From IMG/VR virus record IMGVR_UViG_3300020193_000029, positions 1 to 54,549 of that record: a stretch of 54,549 nucleotides of DNA. One strand, 5' to 3'. Source of the DNA: a virus. Positions 31,425 through 37,659 of the stretch are shown here, piece by piece (position 1 is the first letter of the stretch; every line of letters begins with the position of its first letter). The notes below the pieces were generated by a model. The model was not told the DNA's origin. It saw nothing but the letters and a program-made list of their open reading frames with translations, and did no database searches. The position numbers and the translations under genes are program-made.

Positions 31425-31435
31425 TGATAGATCCT

Positions 31436-31837
31436 CTACCAACTCGCCAAGTACCAGACGCTTCGATACTCACCGACCTTGTTGTCTTTCAGCCAATCCG
31501 TAGCCTTGGTGAATATTTCTGTGTCGTATTGCTTTTGCTCTTCGGTCAGGTCGCTGACCCCGAAGAAAAACCCCGTGGTTGGCGGGAGTTTTTCTTCTTT
31601 GATGGCGGTCAGAATCTTCTCGATGTCTTCGGTGTTGAGAGGGATAGGCTGGCAGTCATCCAAGCCCTTGTTGAACTCATTCACGATGAATCCATGTAGG
31701 TTTGGGTGCTTGCGCCAGTAGCCCATGTCAAGCCGCAAGGAATTGAGCCTGAACCCGTCGACTGTCATGTTATTTTCTGGGTTATCGAAGTCTCTGCGAG
31801 GGCTTTTACTTCCCTCAAGATGCATATCTAATCCCAT
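31436..31837 (-). CDS. Conserved MGLDM-type phage protein
   Basis: 133 aa. The start MGLDMHLEGS, then MGYWRKHPNLHGFIVNEFN, DDCQPIPLNTEDIEKIL and LPPTTGFFFGVSDLTEEQKQ, and the closing W-Y-L-A-S-W, are signatures of a widespread phage/bacterial family of unknown function recognised by GLDMxL, YWRKxxxLH, DDC and GFFFG. GAGGG precedes the ATG. The recurring Asp, Trp and Cys residues hint at a conserved site, but no reaction is known. Recognition of the family is good. Confidence 0.75.
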   Translation of the reverse strand: MGLDMHLEGSKSPRRDFDNPENNMTVDGFRLNSLRLDMGYWRKHPNLHGFIVNEFNKGLDDCQPIPLNTEDIEKILTAIKEEKLPPTTGFFFGVSDLTEEQKQYDTEIFTKATDWLKDNKVGEYRSVWYLASW

Positions 31838-31839
31838 GA

Positions 31840-32175
31840 TTAAGCCCTCATAATTTCGACAACCTTGCGCTTGTCGTTGCGGCTGGTCATCACACTGCCC
31901 TTACCGTAGAGATACCTGGCGTAGGAACTCACGCACCGTTGCAGAGTCTCACCATTGAACTTGGAGTAAGGGATCTCGATCAACTGCCCATGTCGGATGG
32001 ATCTGATGTAAGGCAGGTAGTGTCTTGACAACAATCCGCGAGCCAACTTGCGTCGACGTCGAGTCTTGATGGTTGAGATGTTGGTGTAGGTATTCCCATT
32101 GGGCAGTGTGATTCGATATTCAGCCTTGACTGCCTTGAGAATGTTGATCGACTTCTTTAAGAACTTAGCACTCAT
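31840..32175 (-). CDS. Basic hypothetical protein, 111 aa
   Basis: TAGGAGAGTAAAG precedes the ATG. MSAKFLKKSINILKAVKAEY is followed by ITLPNGNTYTNISTIKTRRR and a Lys/Arg-rich helical region. High positive charge (RRRRKLARGLLSRHYLPY) suggests nucleic-acid binding. It overlaps nothing and lies 2-3 nt from both neighbours. Family not recognised. Confidence 0.6.
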   Translation of the reverse strand: MSAKFLKKSINILKAVKAEYRITLPNGNTYTNISTIKTRRRRKLARGLLSRHYLPYIRSIRHGQLIEIPYSKFNGETLQRCVSSYARYLYGKGSVMTSRNDKRKVVEIMRA

Positions 32176-32177
32176 CT

Positions 32178-32444
32178 TTACTCTCCTAACGATTGATTGA
32201 TTACCGGAATGACAGGTGTCTTCTGGCTTGTTGTGAACAACGCCCCGCCATTGTTTCCCTCGTCATCTGCCGAGGAATACAACAACGTGCCGTCATCCAA
32301 TCCGATGATGAGCGGTCTTGAATACCAGCCCATCTTTTTGCACTCTTGCTTGCTCATATATCTCACGCCAGTGATGGTTCGACCTGTCAGGATATTGCTA
32401 GCAGCGTCTTTCCATCTCTTTTCTGTAGAGATTTTATTAACCAT
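32178..32444 (-). CDS. Conserved phage early protein, 88 aa
   Basis: MVNKISTEKRWKDAASNILT leads into GRTITGVRYMSKQECKKMGW, then RPLIIGLDDGTLLYSSADDE, with GALFT and a Pro-containing end. The phrase GRTITGVRYMS..E....GW..RPL.I.LDDGT...S.DDEGN.GGALFT recurs in many phages as a short uncharacterised beta-barrel-like protein. Its ATG overlaps the stop of a probably broken mini-gene. Function unknown. Confidence 0.7.
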   Translation of the reverse strand: MVNKISTEKRWKDAASNILTGRTITGVRYMSKQECKKMGWYSRPLIIGLDDGTLLYSSADDEGNNGGALFTTSQKTPVIPVINQSLGE

Positions 32445-32524
32445 TTTTTGATGCCTCTCTGACTTCTTTAATAAGGTTTATTATCTTGCTCTCGAGTTTT
32501 TCTCTTTGCTTCTGTCCTCCTCAT
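32437..32524 (-). pseudogene. 28-aa coiled-coil mini-gene broken by a +1 A
   Basis: The ATG at 32524 (two bases after the previous stop) reads MRRTEAKRK and then leaves frame. Removing one A from the run of five (T5 on + at 32497-32501) gives MRRTEAKRKLESKIINLIKE plus VREASKNG, whose stop overlaps the next ATG (ATGGTTAA). The repaired frame has the coiled coil and tight overlap typical of its neighbours. As read, the frame ends after 18 codons. It could be an assembly indel. Confidence 0.4.
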
Positions 32525-32525
32525 C

Positions 32526-32642
32526 TTAAAACTGCTTTAGTGCTTCTTCCGCACGTTCACGTACCCAAGTAATTACGTCCAATGCCTCGTCGCGTGGCAA
32601 CCCCATGATATCTTCGGTTGTTTCGACCTTTATCTCTCGCAA
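32526..32642 (-). CDS. 38-aa helical mini-protein overlapping the upstream gene
   Basis: A TTG at 32642 with GAGGG five bases upstream reads MREIKVETTEDIMGLPRDEA followed by LDVITWVRERAEEALKQF. It is acidic and helical, and far more protein-like than the overlapping 3' tail of the 78-aa ORF in the other frame. A GTG at 32669 would extend it by nine residues. It may be a free-standing gene or the real C terminus of the upstream gene after a frameshift. Confidence 0.45.
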   Translation of the reverse strand: MREIKVETTEDIMGLPRDEALDVITWVRERAEEALKQF

Positions 32643-32793
32643 CGATTCCCTCAAATTTAGGGATGCCACGATCGTAACCACGGCGGTAATAGAAGCGACG
32701 TTTGCCTAGGTAGACGTTGTTATCGCACCCGTTGACGCGACCATCGTAGTAGCCGCGAATCATTGCCATAAAGAAACCTAACAGGTCACGCAT
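32557..32793 (-). CDS. Small protein with GYYDGR...RRGYDRG motif, 78 aa
   Basis: AAGGAGAGGGAGAGAGTGT precedes the ATG. The first 45 residues (MRDLLGFFMAMIRGYYDGRV, then GKRRFYYRRGYDRGI) match a small phage protein type with paired GYxxGR and GYDxG helices. The last 30 residues are Arg/Gly-rich and overlap an alternative, more protein-like frame, so the natural C terminus is uncertain. Function unknown. Confidence 0.55.
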   Translation of the reverse strand: MRDLLGFFMAMIRGYYDGRVNGCDNNVYLGKRRFYYRRGYDRGIPKFEGIVARDKGRNNRRYHGVATRRGIGRNYLGT

Positions 32794-32983
32794 ACACTCT
32801 CTCCCTCTCCTTTACCTCAATTTTTTGCATCATCGCCAGCATGGCGATTCGCATGGTTTCTTCTGGCGACTTGTTCGCCAGAATCTTTAGCCACGCCTCC
32901 TCATATGAGTTCGCATCGACCATCTCAATGCGAACGCTTTTCTCATGCTTGTATGTGACGTAAAACTTTTTAACGCTGATCAT
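32786..32983 (-). CDS. Small alpha/beta protein, 65 aa
   Basis: The ATG at 32983 gives MISVKKFYVTYKHEKSVRIE, then MVDANSYEEAWLKILANKSP and a helical end. The pattern of two strands and a helix (FYVTY..EKSVRIEMVDANSYEEAW) resembles small DUF-type phage adaptors. In-frame ATGs at 32992 and 33019 are alternatives. It overlaps the upstream gene by 14 nt. Confidence 0.6.
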   Translation of the reverse strand: MISVKKFYVTYKHEKSVRIEMVDANSYEEAWLKILANKSPEETMRIAMLAMMQKIEVKERERVYA

Positions 32984-33338
32984 AAATTCCATCCCGTGCA
33001 TTACGCACCACGGTGGCAACGTCGAGCCACTCTATATCGCTTTGCAGCGCACGAAGTGGCACAGATACATCGCATGAGTCGCCCTCAGAGGTTGTCCCAA
33101 GGACAAGCCCTCGACCGCTTAACGGGGTGAGTATCCAACTAGGCTTGAAAAATGGCGCGAGTTCGCCTTTTATTAGCCCTTCGTCATCGATGAAGATCGA
33201 GTGCCGCCCACCGGGGAATCCGACCACATCGAAATTTGTGCAGTCATTTCCAATGATCTTAGAAATGCTACGCCAGTCACCGTCGTAATCAACTTCGTTG
33301 ATCGACTTCGTAAACGGATCTATCAAGTACGCTTTCAT
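32970..33338 (-). CDS. DUF3846-like phage protein
   Basis: 122 aa. MKAYLIDPFTKSINEVDYDG, then ISKIIGNDCTNFDVVGFPGG and HSIFIDDEGLIKGELAPFF, with PLSGRGLVLGTTSEGD, matches the order (K-A-Y-L-I-D-P, FDVV, DDEGL.K, L.GRGLVLG) of DUF3846-type proteins found in phages and plasmids. The fold is probably alpha/beta; function unknown. It is the nearest downstream neighbour of the glutamine-amidotransferase-like gene, with 50 nt between. Confidence 0.7.
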   Translation of the reverse strand: MKAYLIDPFTKSINEVDYDGDWRSISKIIGNDCTNFDVVGFPGGRHSIFIDDEGLIKGELAPFFKPSWILTPLSGRGLVLGTTSEGDSCDVSVPLRALQSDIEWLDVATVVRNARDGIYDQR

Positions 33339-33388
33339 TGTGTTTCAACTCCATCGCGCAACAGGTCATTAACAACGAGCCATTCAAT

Positions 33389-34327
33389 TTAAACGGAAGG
33401 AATGTTGAACGGCGAGAGTCCCTCCTTGTCGAAGAGATCATCGATCCATTGAGTGGCAGTGACCGGATTATCAGCAACGATCTCGGCTACTGCTTCTTCA
33501 TCCTCGTAGCAATAGGCAAGCAGAGCCGATGCTTTCCACGGCGCGTCGATTACCCACTGCTCGAGATTGTTGTTGAGCCAAGAGTTGTAGGCGGCTTTCA
33601 CAATCGGTCTTATCGATTGCTTGTTGTCCACCTTGATCGTCGCGCCTGTCGACTTTGCTCCCTGAAGATAACTCCTGTCGTAACTGTAGCCCGTGTCCCA
33701 GTCGTAGGAGTCGTATTCGGTGTACCAGCGATTGCCGTAGTAGCCGCCAGCGGCAGCGGTCTTGACACCGAAGCGATGCGGCGACCATGCGTAGGTGTTA
33801 GACAGCCATGCGTGGTTGTACTCGATACCGCTCTGGCGATTGATGATGACAGCATCACCGTTGCCGGTCATGAAACCGAACTTGTTGCCGTTGCCGATGA
33901 GACTGCCCAAGAACGCCTGATAGGACGGGTCGAGGATACGGTCAGGCTCGTAAGCAAGTACGGGTTGGATGATGTGCCGAATGAAGTGCCAGGTATCGGA
34001 CTTGGTTTTGTCGCTGTCGTTGCCCGATGAGAGGATGCCGTTGTGAGACATCCAAATACGGCTTGTTACGAAGTAGGGGTGGCAGTTCTCAAGATCGATG
34101 TCGCCGTGGGTCTGCATACGGGCGTGCCAGATGCAGTCACGACCGTCGGCGTATTGGAGATAGAACTCGATGAAGTCTGCGGCACTGACGGGCAGCAGTT
34201 TCTTGACGATCACATGACCGGCTTCGGCATACATGATGCCAAGACCGTCTTTGTTCTTGCTGTAAACGTCAGTCAAGAACTCGTCAGAGAAGTTGGTTTC
34301 TGAGGTTTGTTGTACTAACAGACACAT
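33389..34327 (-). CDS. Class-II glutamine-amidotransferase-like (Ntn hydrolase) protein
   Basis: 312 aa. Class-II amidotransferase landmarks appear in order: nucleophile Cys at position 2 (MCLLV), DGLG (27-30), W-H-A-R (67-70) with T73, NCHPYFV (81-87), SHNG (94-97) and SDT (110-112). Processing of Met1 would expose Cys2 as the N-terminal nucleophile that releases ammonia from glutamine or hydrolyses a related amide. The C-terminal half (about 190-312) is Tyr/Trp-rich and unrecognised. AAGGAGTAAAGACC precedes the ATG, with a palindrome copy just upstream. The next gene encodes an amidoligase, a known pairing for this family. Confidence 0.82.
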   Translation of the reverse strand: MCLLVQQTSETNFSDEFLTDVYSKNKDGLGIMYAEAGHVIVKKLLPVSAADFIEFYLQYADGRDCIWHARMQTHGDIDLENCHPYFVTSRIWMSHNGILSSGNDSDKTKSDTWHFIRHIIQPVLAYEPDRILDPSYQAFLGSLIGNGNKFGFMTGNGDAVIINRQSGIEYNHAWLSNTYAWSPHRFGVKTAAAGGYYGNRWYTEYDSYDWDTGYSYDRSYLQGAKSTGATIKVDNKQSIRPIVKAAYNSWLNNNLEQWVIDAPWKASALLAYCYEDEEAVAEIVADNPVTATQWIDDLFDKEGLSPFNIPSV

Positions 34328-34345
34328 GGTCTTTACTCCTTGGTT

Positions 34346-34360
34346 GATAACAGTGTTATG
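34346..34360. promoter_or_regulatory. 15-bp palindrome, copy 3 (one mismatch), upstream of amidotransferase-like gene
   Basis: GATAACAGTGTTATG, differing from the consensus only at its first base. On the minus strand it lies 19-33 nt before the ATG of the amidotransferase-like gene and just after the amidoligase stop codon, immediately upstream of the AAGGAGTAAAGACC ribosome site. Confidence 0.7.
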
Positions 34361-34365
34361 AAATA

Positions 34366-35766
34366 TCAGGCGGCATCGGACATATCGATGCGACCTGACA
34401 TCCGGCTATTGAAGTACTTTCGGAATATCTTTGTCTCCTCTGGTAGATTGCTTTGACAGAATGATAGGAATTGTGGCGATGTGAGGTCGCGCAGACTTGC
34501 GACAGAAGGTCGCGTGTACTCGATGATGGCGTTACAGAACTCGACGGCAGCGATGACTGCTTCGTACTTGAGACTGCCTCTGAACATTCTGAACTCGATG
34601 GTTTTTCGGTTGGTGAGATTGACTGCCTCGTATCGATCACCACTGCGGCAGTCCTTGACCTTCTTGGATTTGATCTGACAGAAGCCAGAGGCGTAGCGTC
34701 TTGCGACGCTGCGGATAAACATCTCGTTTCTGGGATCGTTGATGAAGGAGACGATCTTGCCGATCTGTAGGTCAGTCATGTTGGATCGACTGACATGGAC
34801 ATGGAGTCCGCAGGAGGTGGTGTTGTGGGATTTGAGGTTGCGGGTAAGGCTCTTATCTTCGAGGAACTTGAAGAGTTCACGTTGGGCAGGCAAGGACATG
34901 GGCTGCGTGATCATCTCGAAGCCATGACTTAGCGACCCGTCATTCTCGAAGAACATCCTATCGAGAAGTTTGGGGTCATTGACGCGATCGCTGATAGCCT
35001 TGGCGTTCGCCTGCCTGTCGCCGTCTATGTTCTCGACCTCGAGTTCTACGCCGAAGAATCGGTTGTGCTTAATCGTCCAATCGTCTCTGATGAAACTGAA
35101 CTTGTCTTTGGATGAGTGGTAATTGCGGATGACGCGATCCCGGCGTCTGTAGTCTTGGTGATAGAAGATACCTTCTTCTTCATCTTCCTCAAAGTCGCCG
35201 TTCTCGTAACTGACAACGACCTCGTTGCCGAAATTGTCTATCGCATTGACGGCGTAGTCTCTGTGAATGTAAGTGTCTTCGTATTCCGACCAGCGGTAAT
35301 GCCTCTCACGACAACTCTCGCAGATGGCGTTGTCGTAGGAATAGGACATATCGTCTGATGGGAATGACTCATCGCATGAAGAACATTGTATGATGTTGTA
35401 GTGATCGTTGATGAAGTCCATTGTCTCGTCGAAGTCGTCTGCGTTCGAGTTAACGTGCATCACGCAACTGTCATAGTTGCTTCTGCGGCATAGCGCGTGA
35501 AAGAGTGCGGTGAAGTAGGTGGAGTTGTTCTCCTCGCACTGCTCTGCGATGACTCGCAGGATAGTACTCGATTGAGAGTAAGTGAGTATCTTGTCAGACG
35601 TTGCGTACCGTGCAGTGTTCACCCTTGTCGCACAATGGTCAAAGAAGTTTCGAGCGAGGGCAGGACGTCTTAGCGAGTAATCGTAGAAGCGTTTGCCGAA
35701 TGCTAGTAGTAACAGATGGTCGTTTGCCAATCGACGTGCGATAGGCAGTTCAAAGAAATGAGCCAT
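34366..35766 (-). CDS. Putative amidoligase (GS-fold, Amidoligase_2-like) with N-terminal zinc-binding region
   Basis: 466 aa. A treble-clef-like C128-x2-C131 ... C149-x2-C152 lies in the middle of the N-terminal half, followed by an acidic region. The C-terminal half carries the amidoligase signatures: FGVELEVE (238-245), NDGS (275-278) with GFEMITQP, CGLHVHVS (319-326), and TIEFRMFRGS (389-398). These enzymes share the glutamine-synthetase fold and are predicted to ligate an amine or amino acid to a carboxylate using ATP. In the family description they occur next to glutamine-amidotransferase-like thiol peptidases, exactly as here. The target (a peptide, cell-wall precursor or protein tail) is unknown. 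Confidence 0.82.
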   Translation of the reverse strand: MAHFFELPIARRLANDHLLLLAFGKRFYDYSLRRPALARNFFDHCATRVNTARYATSDKILTYSQSSTILRVIAEQCEENNSTYFTALFHALCRRSNYDSCVMHVNSNADDFDETMDFINDHYNIIQCSSCDESFPSDDMSYSYDNAICESCRERHYRWSEYEDTYIHRDYAVNAIDNFGNEVVVSYENGDFEEDEEEGIFYHQDYRRRDRVIRNYHSSKDKFSFIRDDWTIKHNRFFGVELEVENIDGDRQANAKAISDRVNDPKLLDRMFFENDGSLSHGFEMITQPMSLPAQRELFKFLEDKSLTRNLKSHNTTSCGLHVHVSRSNMTDLQIGKIVSFINDPRNEMFIRSVARRYASGFCQIKSKKVKDCRSGDRYEAVNLTNRKTIEFRMFRGSLKYEAVIAAVEFCNAIIEYTRPSVASLRDLTSPQFLSFCQSNLPEETKIFRKYFNSRMSGRIDMSDAA

Positions 35767-35780
35767 TGTCTTTACCTCTT

Positions 35781-35795
35781 CATAACAGTGTTATG
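35781..35795. promoter_or_regulatory. 15-bp palindrome, copy 4, upstream of amidoligase gene
   Basis: CATAACAGTGTTATG, perfect arms. On the minus strand it is followed by AAGAGGTAAAGACA and the amidoligase ATG at 35766, the same leader layout as copies 3 and 5. Confidence 0.8.
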
Positions 35796-35801
35796 TGGCG
35801 A

Positions 35802-36053
35802 TCAGAAAAGAGTCTGCTGCTCCGCCACTTCGACAGCAGAAATACGGTAGTTATCACGGGACTCTGGACTCTTTAGAATTCCTGTCTGGAAGTAATACAT
35901 CGATTCTGCGAGGTATTCGCTGAGTTCTTCTTTTGCTTGTTCTCGAGTGTCAAACAGGGTGGGAGAGGGGTTGCCGTACTGGTCGTAGGACGTCCAGCAG
36001 TTGATCCATCCTTGGCAAATTGTGCGGTGTTCAACCTGGTATCTAACTGGCAT
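35802..36053 (-). CDS. Small hypothetical protein, 83 aa
   Basis: The ATG at 36053 has AAAGGAG seven bases upstream and gives MPVRYQVEHRTICQGWINCW, then TREQAKEELSEYLAESMYYF and an acidic/polar end. The YQVEHRT...GW.NCW..YD..G.P..F.T..EA...L.E phrase is typical of a short phage protein, often near DARLIAAAP-type proteins as it is here. Function unknown. Confidence 0.65.
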   Translation of the reverse strand: MPVRYQVEHRTICQGWINCWTSYDQYGNPSPTLFDTREQAKEELSEYLAESMYYFQTGILKSPESRDNYRISAVEVAEQQTLF

Positions 36054-36369
36054 CGGAAGTCTCCTTTCCTGTTGCTTGATTGATGACGTAAATGACGTAG
36101 GCAAGTGTGCCGTTCTCAAGCCATATCAGACGATCAGACTCATCTAACCCTTGTATGTCTGAAATGACGTCTTGCAGGGCAGCAAGCATTTGTGGGGCGG
36201 CTGCCATCAGTCTGGCGTCTGCCGTAGCCTCCTCATCACTGCGGTGACATTGGGCTATTAAGTTCCCCCATTTTCTGTTTCTAACTGTTTTGTTGTGCGC
36301 TACCCACAGACTTGGCGAGTAATGCTCGTCTGGATTGTCGCGTGTATCTTCTGCGTGTCTTTGCAGCAT
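36043..36369 (-). CDS. DARLMAAAP-type conserved phage protein, 108 aa
   Basis: It has a strong ribosome site (AAGGAGGGTTAAGTC before ATG). The N-terminal half reads MLQRHAEDTRDNPDEHYSPS and LIAQCHRSDEEATADARLMA, followed by AAPQMLAALQDVISDIQGLD. The phrase ADARLMAAAPQMLAAL marks a very common phage early-region family of unknown function. The start and 11-nt overlap with the next gene fit the operon. Confidence 0.75.
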   Translation of the reverse strand: MLQRHAEDTRDNPDEHYSPSLWVAHNKTVRNRKWGNLIAQCHRSDEEATADARLMAAAPQMLAALQDVISDIQGLDESDRLIWLENGTLAYVIYVINQATGKETSDAS

Positions 36370-36372
36370 GAC

Positions 36373-36600
36373 TTAACCCTCCTTCCTTTTATGTTCAGTG
36401 CAGCCAAAGTCAGGGCGGGTAAACAAAGCGGCAAACCATTCCTCATTGTCTTTCACATAGAACTTGCTGGGTATCTCCACCACGTTTCCGTTTTCATTTG
36501 TCTCCCAAAACCTGACAACCTTGCGGCAGGTGCCTAGGTCTGAGTTGACCGTCCATCTCCCCCAATATTTGCAGGTGCTGCAAGTGATATTGCCAACCAT
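36373..36600 (-). CDS. Small zinc-binding-type protein, 75 aa
   Basis: Cysteines in MVGNITCSTCKYWGRWT, GTCRK and FGCTEH give a C-x2-C ... C ... C site typical of small phage proteins that start CxxCKYW. AAGGAGTAAAGACT precedes the ATG, with a palindrome copy upstream, as for the amidoligase and amidotransferase-like genes. It may be a nucleic-acid-binding or host-interaction protein. Confidence 0.65.
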   Translation of the reverse strand: MVGNITCSTCKYWGRWTVNSDLGTCRKVVRFWETNENGNVVEIPSKFYVKDNEEWFAALFTRPDFGCTEHKRKEG

Positions 36601-36614
36601 AGTCTTTACTCCTT

Positions 36615-36629
36615 CATAACAGTGTTATG
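36615..36629. promoter_or_regulatory. 15-bp palindrome, copy 5, upstream of zinc-binding-type gene
   Basis: CATAACAGTGTTATG. The minus-strand leader runs palindrome, AAGGAGTAAAGACT, ATG, closely matching the leaders of the amidoligase and amidotransferase-like genes. The first bases of the upstream gene's stop lie 2 nt away. Confidence 0.8.
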
Positions 36630-36630
36630 A

Positions 36631-36867
36631 CTAATCGAACTTGGATCGGTCACGGGTCTGACCGTTGTTGAGCAAGGTGGGAGATGCACCGAGGTTGAGT
36701 GCCTGATCGTAGAGTTTGACTGCCTCGATGCGATCCCCAACGACAATGACCTGTCCGCTCACGCGGATAGACCAGTGGGAACGTCCATTCAACTTCGCTC
36801 TCGTCAAGACCTTGTTGGTCGTGGAGGGATTGCGGAGTCGATGGAGAGTCTGAATGTCGAGATTCAT
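36631..36867 (-). CDS. Small hypothetical protein, first gene after the long leader
   Basis: 78 aa from the ATG at 36867 (CGGAGTAATCGCC upstream, a variant of the shared GGAGTAAAGAC site). MNLDIQTLHRLRNPSTTNKV is followed by LTRAKLNGRSHWSIRVSGQV and AVKLYDQALNLGA. It has a compact alpha/beta look. It is the first recognisable gene downstream of the 37.5-kb leftward promoter, about 640 nt away. Family not recognised. Confidence 0.6.
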   Translation of the reverse strand: MNLDIQTLHRLRNPSTTNKVLTRAKLNGRSHWSIRVSGQVIVVGDRIEAVKLYDQALNLGASPTLLNNGQTRDRSKFD

Positions 36868-36910
36868 GGCGATTACTCCGTAGGTGAAAAGGTATCGAGC
36901 AGATACCCAC

Positions 36911-36941
36911 GGTCGCCCTACGCTCACGACGTAAGGCGACC
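36911..36941. repeat. Long hairpin 44 nt upstream of a start codon
   Basis: Arms GGTCGCC-C-TACG (36911-36922) and CGTA-A-GGCGACC (36930-36941) pair over 11 bp with one mismatch around a 7-nt loop. No T-run follows on either strand, so it is not an intrinsic terminator. It may be an attenuator, RNA-protein site or processing signal in the leader. Confidence 0.75.
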
Positions 36942-37462
36942 TAGGCTATCCACTAGGGTTGCTAGCAGGGGTAGCGATGTATGCGAATACTCGGTCTGCC
37001 CGTCGATCGCGCGCAGAAATACCTAGGCATCAGTCAAGTGCTAGGGATGCGCGCAGGGTATGACCTACCGTCGCAGGACGTATGTTGCCCGTCCGTACCG
37101 GCTCTTGGAATGAAAGACCTAGACGCAGGCTTGCAGAGGCTTAGCATGGAACGACTGGCTAACCCAGTGTAGTGCCAGCGAGTGCCATAGCTAGCCTCTC
37201 GCCGCGAGTGATCCATCTGTCCGTTATCGGATGCCTAACACCTTTTTGTTGTCTGCAATACCGTTGCCGACTTGTCGTCTTTCACTCACCACGCGACATT
37301 GGGTTCGCGTCACCCGCCCGTACTTTGCGTATCTAGGCTAGGTCGATTGTCGGTCGACCCCGTGGCTATACCACCACGACTTTCTAGGTCAGAGCGTCAC
37401 GCTGCGATAACTCACTACACGCGCTACAAAGACCTATCCGTATGGGCAGTGCGTTGTCGGTT

Positions 37463-37477
37463 CATAACAGTGTTATG
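37463..37477. promoter_or_regulatory. 15-bp palindrome, copy 6, in the leader just after the 37.5-kb promoter
   Basis: CATAACAGTGTTATG, extended by TT and AA into a 19-bp near-palindrome (TTCATAACA-G-TGTTATGAA). It lies about 35-50 nt downstream of the promoter -10 box on the transcribed side. Confidence 0.8.
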
Positions 37478-37509
37478 AACAGAATTTCAATCGACACTAC
37501 CGCGCTAAC

Positions 37510-37538
37510 ATTATCTCATATGTATATACATATGTCAA
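37510..37538 (-). promoter_or_regulatory. Consensus leftward sigma70 promoter with 18-bp palindromic operator in the spacer
   Basis: On the minus strand TTGACA (37538-37533, perfect), exactly 17 nt, then GATAAT (37515-37510, five of six). The 18-bp perfect palindrome CATATGTATATACATATG (37517-37534) begins in the -35 box and fills the spacer. Copies 6 and 7 of the 15-bp palindrome flank it. It would drive the long leftward accessory region and is probably a strong, repressible early promoter. Confidence 0.8.
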
Positions 37539-37558
37539 GTACCTGTGACATTTATTTT

Positions 37559-37573
37559 CATAACAGTGTTATG
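37559..37573. promoter_or_regulatory. 15-bp palindrome, copy 7, upstream of the 37.5-kb promoter
   Basis: CATAACAGTGTTATG, flanked by TT and AG. It lies 20 nt upstream of the -35 box of the leftward promoter and about 85 nt before the rightward small-terminase start, so it could serve either direction. Confidence 0.8.
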
Positions 37574-37659
37574 AGGAAAAATGCCAGGAGTAGATGGGTA
37601 GTGGTGTAGTGGTGTATAACGTCAGTGACTAGCAAAATGCCTACATCGAGGAAAGAATC

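Larger units (their letters stand above)
36868..37500 (-). other. Gene-free structured leader of about 630 nt
   Basis: No ORF here looks like protein; the short frames on both strands have shadow-like composition and no ribosome sites. The stretch lies between the 37.5-kb leftward promoter and the first leftward gene, so it would be transcribed as a long 5' leader or separate RNA. It holds a strong hairpin at 36911-36941, palindrome copy 6 at 37463, and ten CTAG tetramers between about 36940 and 37395, many more than expected. Confidence 0.5.

Noticed and set aside
33338-34030. 230-aa rightward ORF
   Set aside because: Shadow of the amidotransferase-like gene, whose motifs are intact on the other strand.
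35781-35795. Palindrome copy as a -10 promoter box (CATAAC)
   Set aside because: No acceptable -35 sequence lies 16-18 nt upstream at copy 4; a binding-site or RNA-stem role fits better.
36775-37478. Several 60-83 aa ORFs in the 37-kb gap
   Set aside because: Arg/Ser-rich shadow composition on both strands and no Shine-Dalgarno sites; treated as noncoding leader.
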